Source: Agaribacillus aureus
GTDB taxonomy: Bacteria > Bacteroidota > Bacteroidia > Cytophagales > Cyclobacteriaceae
DNA: 64,000 bases
Reading direction: 5' to 3'
NCBI GenBank assembly: GCA_030442055.1
Contig: JAUJEB010000009.1
Coordinates: forward strand, 186,001-250,000
The stretch's first letter is position 1; each line of letters begins with the position of its first letter. The notes beneath the pieces are model-generated. The model saw nothing but the letters and a program-made list of their open reading frames with translations. It was not told the DNA's origin and made no database searches. Made by a program: the position numbers and the translations under genes. Below, piece by piece: positions 53,185 to 61,293 of this stretch.

Positions 53185-54816
53185 ATGGCGATAGATTTAG
53201 AATTCAATAAAAATGAGGATGCCTACAAACAGCTATGTTATTTATTAAAAACCAGGCTTGACAAAGTTAAATTAGGAGGAGGGGAAAAGAAGATTGAAAA
53301 ACATCACGAAAAGGGCAAGTTAACCGCACGGGAAAGAATAGATTATCTCACTGACGAAAATACTGATTTTTTGGAAATTGGCGCCTTGACTGCAGAAGGT
53401 ATGTATGAAGATGTCGGCGGGTGTCCCTCGGCTGGTGTGGTGACAGGAATAGGCAAGGTAAGCGGAAAACAATGTGTAATCGTTGCCAATGACGCCACGG
53501 TAAAAGCCGGCGCCTGGTTTCCGATGACCGCCAAAAAAAATCTCAGGGCACAGGAAGTTTCTATGGAAAACAGATTGCCTATTATCTATTTGGTGGATAG
53601 CGCAGGTGTGTTTTTACCGATGCAGGACGAGATCTTTCCCGACAAGGAGCACTTTGGCCGGCAGTTCCGGAATAATGCTAAGATGTCTTCCATTGGCATT
53701 ATCCAGATTGCGGCGATTATGGGGAGCTGTGTGGCGGGAGGCGCATATCTGCCCATTATGTCTGACGAAGCGATGATTGTCGATAAAACCGGGTCGATAT
53801 TTCTGGCCGGCTCTTACCTGGTAAAGGCCGCCATTGGAGAAAGTATAGACAATGAAACGCTGGGAGGCGCTACGACTCACTGTGAGATCTCCGGTGTCAC
53901 AGATAACAAATTTGCCAATGACCAGGAGTGCCTGGATGCTATCCGCGCTATTTTCGATAAGATTGGGGACTTTGAAAAAGCTGGGTTCAACCGCGCAAAA
54001 CCAGCCCCCCCCAAAAAAGATATCCAGGAAATTTATGGCATTTTTCCCAAGGATAGGGTGAAACCCTATGATACGTTGGAAATAATTGAGCGATTGGTAG
54101 ATGACTCTCAATTTGATCAATATAAACCTCTTTACGGAAAAACCATTTTATGTGGCACGGGCAGGGTCGATGGATGGGCCGTTGGTATTGTGGCCAATCA
54201 ACGAAAGATAGTTAAATCAAAAAAGGGGGAAATGCAAATGGGAGGTGTTATCTATTCCGATTCGGCAGATAAGGCCGCCAGGTTTATTATGAACTGTAAC
54301 CAGAGAAAAATCCCGTTGGTATTCCTGCAGGATGTCAGCGGATTTATGGTCGGAAGTAAAGCCGAACACGGTGGTATTATCAAAGATGGCGCTAAAATGG
54401 TCAATGCTATGGCCAATTGTGTAGTGCCCAAATTTACCTTTATCATGGGTAATTCCTACGGGGCCGGAAATTATGCTATGTGCGGTAAAGCTTACGATCC
54501 CAGGTTAATCTACGCCTGGCCAACATCTCAGATCGCGGTGATGAGCGGTTCTGCGGCTGCCAATACCCTTTTACAAATAAAAGTCGCCGCCTCTCAGGCA
54601 AAAGGAGAGGCGTTGTCAGAAGCGGAAAAGCAAGAGCATTTAAAAGAAATTACGGATCGCTATGATCAGCAGCTAAGCCCCTATTATGCAGCCAGTAGGT
54701 TATGGGTAGACGGTATCATTGATCCGGTAGAAACCAGAAAAGTAATCTCCATGGGAATAGAGGCTGCCAACCATGCACCGTTGGAAAAATTTAATGTGGG
54801 TGTAATTCAGACCTAG
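53185..54816 (+). CDS. Acyl-CoA carboxylase carboxyltransferase (beta) subunit, MCC/PCC type
   Basis: About 543 residues. The biotin-dependent carboxyltransferase fold is clear: KLGGGEKKIEKHHEKGKLTARERIDYL, then CVAGGAYLPIMSDEA (oxyanion region of the N domain) and GNSYGAGNYAMCGKAYDPR (C domain). The sequence resembles the methylcrotonyl-CoA carboxylase beta subunit (leucine degradation) more than AccD, but propionyl-CoA carboxylase cannot be excluded. The matching biotin carboxylase subunit is not in the window. ATG at 53185 avoids overlap with the MCE gene; the frame is open to an ATG at 53137. Confidence 0.9.
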   Translation: MAIDLEFNKNEDAYKQLCYLLKTRLDKVKLGGGEKKIEKHHEKGKLTARERIDYLTDENTDFLEIGALTAEGMYEDVGGCPSAGVVTGIGKVSGKQCVIVANDATVKAGAWFPMTAKKNLRAQEVSMENRLPIIYLVDSAGVFLPMQDEIFPDKEHFGRQFRNNAKMSSIGIIQIAAIMGSCVAGGAYLPIMSDEAMIVDKTGSIFLAGSYLVKAAIGESIDNETLGGATTHCEISGVTDNKFANDQECLDAIRAIFDKIGDFEKAGFNRAKPAPPKKDIQEIYGIFPKDRVKPYDTLEIIERLVDDSQFDQYKPLYGKTILCGTGRVDGWAVGIVANQRKIVKSKKGEMQMGGVIYSDSADKAARFIMNCNQRKIPLVFLQDVSGFMVGSKAEHGGIIKDGAKMVNAMANCVVPKFTFIMGNSYGAGNYAMCGKAYDPRLIYAWPTSQIAVMSGSAAANTLLQIKVAASQAKGEALSEAEKQEHLKEITDRYDQQLSPYYAASRLWVDGIIDPVETRKVISMGIEAANHAPLEKFNVGVIQT

Positions 54817-54870
54817 CAAGCGGTTTTTTTATTCAATTTATGCAACAAATTTTCTATAATCAGATGAGTA

Positions 54871-55710
54871 ATGGACAAAAAGGAATTTAAGGCACTGGTT
54901 TCCCTGTTGGATGACGATGACGAAGAGATCATTGCACACGTGGAAAAGAAGATTGTTTCCCTGGGAAATCAGGTTATTCCTTACCTGGAAGAGGAGTGGG
55001 AAAATAATTTTAATACCGAAACACAGCGAAGGATTGAGGATTTGATTCATACCGTCCAGTTTGATGTTCTGAAAGAAAAACTAATCGCATGGAAAACGCA
55101 AAAAAATAAGGACTTACTGGAAGGTATGGCGCTGGTTGCCTCCTATCAATATCCGGATGTTGACGTCAATGAGTTAAGAAAAGATTTGGAGCAGATTTAT
55201 TATGAGGCGTGGCTGCAGTTCAAACCCGATGTTCATCCTTTTGACCAGATCAAAATTCTCAATAGCGTTCTCTTCGGAAAACTAAAATTTGGCGCGAACA
55301 ACAAAAACTTCCATTCCCCAGGAAATTCTATGATTAACGTTGTGCTGCAAACTAAAAAAGGCAATCCGCTCACGCTGTGTGTAATATATATGTTGGTAGC
55401 CCAAAAGCTAAAATTGCCGGTTTACGGGGTGAATTTGCCAAACCTTTTTATTCTTACCCACAAGACCAAGGAGGTGCAATTTTACATCAACGCTTTTAAT
55501 CGCGGGTTAATTTTCACCAAGGAGGATATTGACAAGTATATTTCCGAACTATATCTGACCCAGAAAGACTCTTATTACCAACCTTGCTCTGAAATGGATA
55601 TTATCAGAAGGGTCCTCAAAAACCTGGTTTTTTCCTTTGAAAAAATAGGTGATCATTACAAAAGCGAGGAGATTAAGATTTTGATCAATGCACTCGGAGA
55701 ATCTGAATGA
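54871..55710 (+). CDS. Transglutaminase-like (SirB1/Transglut_core2) protein
   Basis: 279 residues. The N-terminal acidic helical region (MDKKEFKALVSLLDDDDEEI) is followed by the Transglut_core2 pattern FGKLKFGANNKNFHSPGNSM, VVLQTKKGNPLTLCVIYMLVAQKL and PVYGVNLPNLFILTH. The single Cys in PLTLC replaces the usual position at which family members often have Ser/Ala, and the catalytic triad is not obvious, so enzymatic activity is uncertain. Function is unknown in this family. Located downstream of the carboxyltransferase gene and convergent with the redoxin gene. Confidence 0.82.
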   Translation: MDKKEFKALVSLLDDDDEEIIAHVEKKIVSLGNQVIPYLEEEWENNFNTETQRRIEDLIHTVQFDVLKEKLIAWKTQKNKDLLEGMALVASYQYPDVDVNELRKDLEQIYYEAWLQFKPDVHPFDQIKILNSVLFGKLKFGANNKNFHSPGNSMINVVLQTKKGNPLTLCVIYMLVAQKLKLPVYGVNLPNLFILTHKTKEVQFYINAFNRGLIFTKEDIDKYISELYLTQKDSYYQPCSEMDIIRRVLKNLVFSFEKIGDHYKSEEIKILINALGESE

Positions 55711-55756
55711 CACGGGTATAAACAACCAGCGGCTGGGCGCAGCAAATGAGGTCTGG

Positions 55757-56350
55757 CTAATTTTTCTTAATGATACATCCTGTCGGCCTGGTATGGCTGC
55801 TGGCCATCGCCTTTCCACTCAATACGGATGAAACGGCCTTGTCTATATAAGAAGTGGTCACGTCCTGAGGTACCTGGGGGTTGTCGTCAATAGCTCCACT
55901 GTAAACCACCTGAAAAGCGCTCCCCTTTTTTACCAGCAAAAAGACCTCCGGGGTCTTTGTCGCCCCAAACTGGTCACATACCGCCTGATTCTTGTCGGCC
56001 AGGTAAGGGAATGGAAATTGCTTTTCCGCCGCTTTTTCAGCCATTTTTTCAATACTGTCATTGCTGCTTTTAACCGGGTCATTGGGATTAACCAAAATAA
56101 CCTGCAGTCCACGGCTGGCGTATTGCTGATGCAGTTTGAGAATTCTCTCCTCGTACAGCTTCGAATAAGGACAATAATTACTGGTGAAAATTATGGCAAT
56201 CGCTTTTTTATTACTAAAATCCGTCAGAGACACCTCACGCTTGTTTGCCGCATTGACGAGCTTAAAATTTTCAACTGTCTTTTGTTGGGGAAAAGCAGCT
56301 GAAACAGTGATCAAAAACAGTAATATGATGAGGATTGCTTTTTTCTTCAT
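55757..56350 (-). CDS. Exported thioredoxin-like/redoxin protein
   Basis: 197 residues with a cleavable signal peptide (about 1-22). The redoxin domain has FTSNYCPYSKLYEERILKLH with a single active-site Cys (CPYS, lacking the CxxC second Cys) and a possible resolving Cys in QAVCDQFGATKTPEVFLL, which contains the cis-Pro. This pattern fits the AhpC/TSA-like thioredoxin family found in many Bacteroidota. It probably acts as a periplasmic thiol peroxidase or oxidoreductase. Confidence 0.86.
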   Translation of the reverse strand: MKKKAILIILLFLITVSAAFPQQKTVENFKLVNAANKREVSLTDFSNKKAIAIIFTSNYCPYSKLYEERILKLHQQYASRGLQVILVNPNDPVKSSNDSIEKMAEKAAEKQFPFPYLADKNQAVCDQFGATKTPEVFLLVKKGSAFQVVYSGAIDDNPQVPQDVTTSYIDKAVSSVLSGKAMASSHTRPTGCIIKKN

Positions 56351-56458
56351 GGGATTTTTTCTAAAGATAATGAATTATTGAACGAATATAATTCAATGCG
56401 TAAGATTGGGGTAAGATATGAAAAGATAAAAAATAAAACTATTGAAAAATTGAATTAT

Positions 56459-57097
56459 TCAAAGATTAAATACTACATAATGCGCATTTATTTTTTGAAA
56501 TTTCAATTGGTATGACTGAAAATGGTCCTCACCGAATATAATGGAGCAACTAATCGGGTGGTCGTGGTTTTTTTCAAATGGCTGGATGGCGAGGTGATGT
56601 TTGAAAGTTAGCCGTTTTCTACCGTGAATCTTGTATAACACTTCCTTGGCGCTCCATAATATGCTTAATATATCAAGATCGTCACCGGCAAAATCTCTTT
56701 CCTTTTCGTTCAAAAACTTTTTGGCAATGCTTAAAATTTTGGTTCTTGGCTGTTCAATATCTATACCCACGGGCTTTTCGGCATGTATAATAGCTGCCGC
56801 ATAGGGAAATGAGTGGGAAATTGAAATATGTGAAGAATGATCTTTCAGGAATGGCTTGTTGAATTGATCTTTCTTAATGCCGTTGAATTTTAATTGCCGG
56901 GCGCCCAGCAGATGTTTTACCGCTAACCGACTGGAAAACCACTCTCTTTTTTTGTCCGTATGACGGATCCGTGCCAGGTCATTTCGGTCACATTCGTCCA
57001 GGGTCACTTTCTGTAAAAAATCTTCAATAGTTTCATCTATCCGCCAAATTACCCAGCTGGATTTGGCATTAATTTGTTCATATTTTATTATGGGCAT
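56459..57097 (-). CDS. Sfp-type 4'-phosphopantetheinyl transferase
   Basis: 212 residues. The two Mg2+/CoA motifs of the superfamily are present: VGIDIEQPRTKI (about residues 112-123) and WSAKEVLYKIHGRK (about 148-161), with the preceding ISISHSFPYAAAII region. The enzyme attaches the 4'-phosphopantetheine arm of CoA to carrier proteins (ACP, peptidyl or polyketide carriers). No carrier or synthase gene lies nearby, so it probably serves primary or dispersed secondary metabolism. Divergent from the WD40 gene. Confidence 0.9.
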   Translation of the reverse strand: MPIIKYEQINAKSSWVIWRIDETIEDFLQKVTLDECDRNDLARIRHTDKKREWFSSRLAVKHLLGARQLKFNGIKKDQFNKPFLKDHSSHISISHSFPYAAAIIHAEKPVGIDIEQPRTKILSIAKKFLNEKERDFAGDDLDILSILWSAKEVLYKIHGRKRLTFKHHLAIQPFEKNHDHPISCSIIFGEDHFQSYQLKFQKINAHYVVFNL

Positions 57098-57179
57098 GAA
57101 GACAATCTATTTACGCCTGATAAATAGTAATTTGCTGAAATAATTATAAATTTAGGGCAAAATAGGTCATATATAGTAA

Positions 57180-58097
57180 ATGTCAAAAATCAGGGTCTCG
57201 AAATTAAAAAGCTTTACCGGACATAGAGATTGTATATACACCTTGGAGCGGTCATCTGAACCCTCTCTTTTTTTTTCTGGCGCGGGCGACGGACTTGTCG
57301 CAAAATGGAATTTGTCGGATAGCGAAGATGGTCAGCTAATAGCACAACTGCCCAATTCTGTATATGCACTTCATTTTTATGGTCCTGAAAACCAGCTAAT
57401 TATCGGCCAAAACTTTGAAGGAATACACTTAATTGATTTGACGGTAAATAAAGAAATTAAATCCCTAAAACTCGGTAAGCATGCTATCTTTGATATGCGA
57501 TCGTACGGTCACATGTTATTTGCGGGTACTGGCGACGGGACAGTATTTGTCATTGATTTATCATCGTGGCAGATCCTTAAACAGTTGCGCAATGCAGAAA
57601 AAAGCGCCCGGTCTATTGCCGTAAACCCGAAGCAGGGCGAGGTGGCGGTTGCGTACAGCGATAACCGGATAAGAATTTATGATCTGGATACCTTTGCCTT
57701 GAAATATGTGGTTGAGGCACACAATAATTCTGTTTTTACCATAAAATATTCGCCGGATTTTCGTTATTTATTAAGTGGGAGCCGCGATGCCCATCTCAAG
57801 ATTTGGGATACTGCCAAAAATTATCAATTGGCAGATGATATCGTCGCCCACATGTATGCGATCAATAACATTGATTTTAGCCCCAACGAAAAATATTTTG
57901 TAACTTGTAGTATGGATAAATCAATTAAGGTTTGGGAGGCAGAATCATTCAAACTATTGAAAGTGATTGATAAATCGAGACATGCCGGACATGGTACTTC
58001 TGTCAATAAACTGTTGTGGACAGACTATAACAATCTGTTGCTGTCTGCCAGTGATGACCGGTCCATTTCCGTTTGGGACATAAACGTAAATTTGTAA
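57180..58097 (+). CDS. Cytoplasmic WD40-repeat protein
   Basis: 305 residues made almost entirely of WD40 repeats that together make one seven-bladed propeller: FTGHRDCIYTLERSSE, FSGAGDGLVAKWNLSD, HNNSVFTIKYSPDFRYLLSG, SRDAHLKIWD, CSMDKSIKVWE and SASDDRSISVWDINVNL. There is no signal peptide. Such small bacterial WD40 proteins usually act as protein-interaction scaffolds. It lies 3 bp upstream of the DivIVA-domain gene, so the two are co-translated and may act together. Confidence 0.92.
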   Translation: MSKIRVSKLKSFTGHRDCIYTLERSSEPSLFFSGAGDGLVAKWNLSDSEDGQLIAQLPNSVYALHFYGPENQLIIGQNFEGIHLIDLTVNKEIKSLKLGKHAIFDMRSYGHMLFAGTGDGTVFVIDLSSWQILKQLRNAEKSARSIAVNPKQGEVAVAYSDNRIRIYDLDTFALKYVVEAHNNSVFTIKYSPDFRYLLSGSRDAHLKIWDTAKNYQLADDIVAHMYAINNIDFSPNEKYFVTCSMDKSIKVWEAESFKLLKVIDKSRHAGHGTSVNKLLWTDYNNLLLSASDDRSISVWDINVNL

Positions 58098-58100
58098 AAT

Positions 58101-58802
58101 ATGAAAATTACTCCTTTAGAGATAAGGCAAAAAAGTTTTGAAAAAGGCTTTAGGGGCTATGATAAAGATGAGGTGAATGGCTATTTACTTTCCCTGTCGC
58201 AGGAATGGGAAAAGTTGCAGGATGAGTTGAAGGAGCTAAAATTAGGACTTAAGAATGCCGAAAGAGAGGTAGAAAAACTTAGGCAGGTTGAATCTTCTTT
58301 ATATAAAACACTTAAAACCGCCGAAGATACAGGTGCCAACCTGATCGATCAGGCCAACAAAGCGGCGGAGCTCCATCTGAAAGAATCGCAGATGAAAGCC
58401 GAAGGTTTAATGAGTGACTCTAAAAACCAGGCTAAAAACATCGTGGAGGAGGCAGAGATGAAAGCCAGGATGGTGATGGAAAAAATGGAATCCGAGATCA
58501 AGAACCTGCAGCAAGCGTACAAGGTGATGGAGAATCATTACGACAATCTCCTTAACGATTTGAAAAACCTCGCGAATGATACGTTGGAAAGAATGGAAAA
58601 AGGTAAATCTGTGCAACGCAAGCATGGTGTGGATAATATCGTAGCGGAGGCGCTGAACTATTCAAAAGAAGTAATGGATTCCCCCCTCAAAAAAAACAAC
58701 TGGGATGAAAAAGATGATGCCCCTGATATTAAGCTGGAGATCCAGAATGACAAACCCGAATCCAGCGATGAATCCACTTCTTTTTTTGATCAAATAGAGT
58801 AA
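58101..58802 (+). CDS. DivIVA-domain coiled-coil protein
   Basis: 233 residues starting with the DivIVA N-terminal signature: ITPLEIRQKSFEKGFRGYDK, then DEVNGYLLSLSQEWEKLQ. A long coiled coil follows (about 30-190), then an acidic tail. DivIVA proteins sense negative membrane curvature and organise polar or septal growth in Firmicutes and Actinobacteria; in Bacteroidota the role is not established. Overlap with the WD40 gene is nearly complete (3-bp gap), and folB follows after 5 bp. Confidence 0.88.
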   Translation: MKITPLEIRQKSFEKGFRGYDKDEVNGYLLSLSQEWEKLQDELKELKLGLKNAEREVEKLRQVESSLYKTLKTAEDTGANLIDQANKAAELHLKESQMKAEGLMSDSKNQAKNIVEEAEMKARMVMEKMESEIKNLQQAYKVMENHYDNLLNDLKNLANDTLERMEKGKSVQRKHGVDNIVAEALNYSKEVMDSPLKKNNWDEKDDAPDIKLEIQNDKPESSDESTSFFDQIE

Positions 58803-58807
58803 TTTTC

Positions 58808-59182
58808 ATGGATATAGTTTCACTAGAGGGGCTGGAGTTTTTTGCCTACCACGGTTATTATCAGGAAGAACAAAAGGTCGGAAACAAGTATGCGGTAGAT
58901 ATCAAGGTAAGTGCTGATTTTCATCAGGCAGCACAGGATGATTCGCTGGCAGAAACTGTTAACTACGAGCTACTTTACAAAGTTATCGAAGCCGAGATGA
59001 AAGTTCGCTCTCGTTTGTTGGAGAACATTGGGGAACGAATTGTGAATGTCGTATTTGATACGTTTGAGCAAATTGAGAAGGTGGAAATAAGCGTTTCGAA
59101 ATTTAATCCCCCCATTGGAGGCGTATGCAACAGGGCCAAAATTACACTTAAAAGGGATAGAAAATCCTGGGAAAGAAGCTAG
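58808..59182 (+). CDS. folB: Dihydroneopterin aldolase
   Basis: Converts 7,8-dihydroneopterin to 6-hydroxymethyl-dihydropterin and glycolaldehyde in folate synthesis. 124 residues, the usual length. VSLEGLEFFAYHGYYQEEQK has the conserved Glu/His region, VNYELLYKVIEAEM the substrate-binding middle, LLENIGERIVNVVFD the catalytic helix, and VSKFNPPIGGVCNRAKITLKR the C-terminus. It ends 4 bp into the convergent IscA-like gene. Confidence 0.93.
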   Translation: MDIVSLEGLEFFAYHGYYQEEQKVGNKYAVDIKVSADFHQAAQDDSLAETVNYELLYKVIEAEMKVRSRLLENIGERIVNVVFDTFEQIEKVEISVSKFNPPIGGVCNRAKITLKRDRKSWERS

Positions 59183-59484
59183 CGTGATTCATTTTCGGGT
59201 TTATAAAAATTGAATCCCTGGGCATCGGCGCCCGAGTAATAATCCATTTCGAGTCCAACCAGGTACATCACATGTTTTTTTTCGATATAAACATCGATCC
59301 CGTCAATGGTATAGCTATCGTCGGTAGATTTTTTCTTATCAAAGCCTAACATATAGGAAATTCCCACACAGCCGCCCCCGCCTTTGATACCAATACGGAG
59401 CCCATATTCTTTTGGAATATTTTTATGCTTGATGATCGCTTTTACCTCTTCGAGGGCTTTTGATGTAATGGTTAGCGGAAGCAT
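59179..59484 (-). CDS. HesB/IscA-like Fe-S assembly protein lacking the C-terminal cysteines
   Basis: 101 residues in the A-type carrier fold: LTITSKALEEVKAIIK, then GLRIGIKGGGGCVGISYMLGF with the first conserved Cys (Cys39). The family normally ends in C-G-C-G, which with Cys39 holds the Fe-S cluster; here the sequence stops as GFNFYKPENESR without those cysteines. The rest, including the hallmark LVGLEMDYYSGADAQGFNF, is intact, so the protein is a divergent member and cannot bind a cluster in the usual way. It overlaps the end of folB by 4 bp. Confidence 0.85.
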   Translation of the reverse strand: MLPLTITSKALEEVKAIIKHKNIPKEYGLRIGIKGGGGCVGISYMLGFDKKKSTDDSYTIDGIDVYIEKKHVMYLVGLEMDYYSGADAQGFNFYKPENESR

Positions 59485-59632
59485 ACGTTATACTAATTGA
59501 TCCTGGGATTTAATAACCCTAATGTTGATATATTTTGCGAAATTAGTTTGCAAACCAAAAATACTTAAATTAGTTTACTCTCATTATTGAATTAACTTTA
59601 ATTTAAATTTATTGTTTCAAGTTTAGAATTAT

Positions 59633-60154
59633 ATGGATGCACTTATAGAATTTGGGAAAATTCTTTTACCTGCCGGGGCCGTACTTTATGCTATGTATCT
59701 GGTGGTAAAGTCGTTTCTGACAAAGGAATTGGAAAAGAAATTAATCGATGTAAAGATAAAGAATACAGACATTGTACTGCCCGTCAGGCTACAGGCTTAC
59801 GAACGGCTTTGCCTTTTTTTGGAAAGGATTTCACCCAATAACCTCGTGGTGAGATTAAACAATGCCTCTATGTCCGCCCCCCAATTTCACCAGGTGTTAA
59901 TTGCCGAGATCAGGCAGGAATTTAATCATAATCTTTCGCAACAGGTATACCTAAGTGACAAATCCTGGGAGATGGTAAAAAGTGCCAAGGAAGATGTGAT
60001 ATCAGTAGTAAATATCGCCGCTGAAAAGCTGGGAGAAGATGATAAAAGTGTCGATTTGGCTAAAAAAATATTTGAACTGATGATGGAAAAAAATAACGAT
60101 CCCATAGCGATTGCGTTAAAAGAGATAAAGGATGAAATCAGAACTTCCTTCTAA
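59633..60154 (+). CDS. Single-pass membrane protein of unknown function
   Basis: 173 residues with one N-terminal transmembrane helix (about 5-27: FGKILLPAGAVLYAMYLVVKSF), then a charged cytoplasmic part with VLPVRLQAYERLCLFLERIS and a helical C-terminus. I know this as a conserved Bacteroidota protein without assigned function. Its 148-bp upstream gap shows no full promoter consensus. The following DUF1232 gene lies about 54 bp downstream. Confidence 0.75.
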   Translation: MDALIEFGKILLPAGAVLYAMYLVVKSFLTKELEKKLIDVKIKNTDIVLPVRLQAYERLCLFLERISPNNLVVRLNNASMSAPQFHQVLIAEIRQEFNHNLSQQVYLSDKSWEMVKSAKEDVISVVNIAAEKLGEDDKSVDLAKKIFELMMEKNNDPIAIALKEIKDEIRTSF

Positions 60155-60208
60155 AGCGTCGTGACGCCTGGTGGGAAATGTCTTGTTTCAAAGGAGAAAG
60201 GAGCAATT

Positions 60209-60610
60209 ATGACACAGTACAAAGAACACAGGAAATTCAAAAATGCAAAAGCGCGAGCCGAACGCATACTTCGCAATCCTGATAAATTAAAAAACCTGAT
60301 TACCATGGCACTGGATAAGTTAAATACCATGGATAAAAGCAAGTCATCGGTTGGAGATTTTTTCAGGCGGGTAAAAGTGTTTATAAGAATGATTAAAGCC
60401 TATATCAGAGGCGATTACCGAATGATACCCTGGAAAATGATGGTAATGCTGGTGGCAGGCCTCGTTTATTTTGTGATGCCACTGGATATTTTACCTGATT
60501 TTATACCCGTAACCGGTTTTCTTGATGACATTACAGTCATCATTTGGATCTTTAATAATTTCAAATCGGAAATAGATGCATTTGAAGCCTGGGAAAGAAA
60601 CACAATTTAA
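60209..60610 (+). CDS. DUF1232/YkvA-family membrane protein
   Basis: 133 residues from the ATG at 60209, which follows a purine-rich stretch (AAGGAGAAAGGAG) and is favoured over the GTG at 60161. The DUF1232 hallmark VYFVMPLDILPDFIPVTGFLDD-like segment is present (VAGLVYFVMPLDILPDFIPV, residues about 80-99), with a hydrophobic helix before it. Function is unknown. A clear intrinsic terminator follows within 40 bp. Confidence 0.86.
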   Translation: MTQYKEHRKFKNAKARAERILRNPDKLKNLITMALDKLNTMDKSKSSVGDFFRRVKVFIRMIKAYIRGDYRMIPWKMMVMLVAGLVYFVMPLDILPDFIPVTGFLDDITVIIWIFNNFKSEIDAFEAWERNTI

Positions 60611-60649
60611 TGCCGGGAACTGAACAAATATTATCATATATGTGTTGTG

Positions 60650-60670
60650 ACCTCTTAGTGAGGTTTTTTT
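60650..60670 (+). terminator. Intrinsic terminator of the DUF1232 gene
   Basis: ACCTC (60650-60654) and GAGGT (60660-60664) form a stem around TTAGT, followed by T7 to 60670. The next gene starts 14 bp later. Confidence 0.8.
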
Positions 60671-60683
60671 ATTATTTGATATT

Positions 60684-61283
60684 ATGAGTATAGATCGGGA
60701 ATTAATAGAGCAAGCAATGAGTTATGAGGCTTATCTGACGTTAATAGATGAGCTTTTGCAGGAAGGAAAATCGACCAGCGGAGATCGAAAGGAAAGCAAC
60801 CTGGCGTATACGCGGCTAAATCAGCAGCGTACTAAAAAGTGGGACAAGATAATCAATATTAACGAGCCCTTGACACAGGCGCTGAGCACCTTGTCCTATG
60901 ATATCATCTGGCTGGTTTTGACCGAAGGTTGGTGTGGAGATGCGGCCCAGAATTTGCCAATAATTAATAAAATGGCGATGATCTCGCCACAAATTGATTT
61001 AAAGCTGTTGCTGCGCGATCAGCATCCGCAATTAATGGATGCTTATTTGACCAAAGGCGCCAGGGCAATTCCAAAATTGATTTTTCTGAGAAAAAGTGAT
61101 CTGAAAGAACTGGCCGTTTGGGGACCGAGGCCGTCCCCTGCCCAAAACATGCTGTACGATTACAAAAAGAATGGCTCGGATCCCACCATCGATATATATC
61201 AGGAGATCCACCTGTGGTATTCTAAAAACAAGGCCGAGGCTTTACAGGAAGAGTTTTTATCTTTGGTAAAAAATTTACCTTAA
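60684..61283 (+). CDS. Thioredoxin-family protein with a single active-site cysteine
   Basis: 199 residues. The thioredoxin fold is recognised from LVLTEGWCGDAAQNLPIINKM (active site WCGD, with Asp/Ala in place of the second Cys) and GARAIPKLIFLRKSD containing the cis-Pro. No signal peptide, so cytoplasmic. The N-terminal helical extension (about 1-65) is part of this bacterial family. A monothiol mechanism or a non-redox role is possible. It lies directly after a terminator, so it must have its own promoter or read-through transcription. Confidence 0.86.
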   Translation: MSIDRELIEQAMSYEAYLTLIDELLQEGKSTSGDRKESNLAYTRLNQQRTKKWDKIININEPLTQALSTLSYDIIWLVLTEGWCGDAAQNLPIINKMAMISPQIDLKLLLRDQHPQLMDAYLTKGARAIPKLIFLRKSDLKELAVWGPRPSPAQNMLYDYKKNGSDPTIDIYQEIHLWYSKNKAEALQEEFLSLVKNLP

Positions 61284-61293
61284 CTAGTCTTTT

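Noticed and set aside
53614-54120. 168-codon open frame antisense to the carboxyltransferase gene
   Set aside because: Wholly within a conserved coding region; no motif and composition as expected for a reverse-complement frame.
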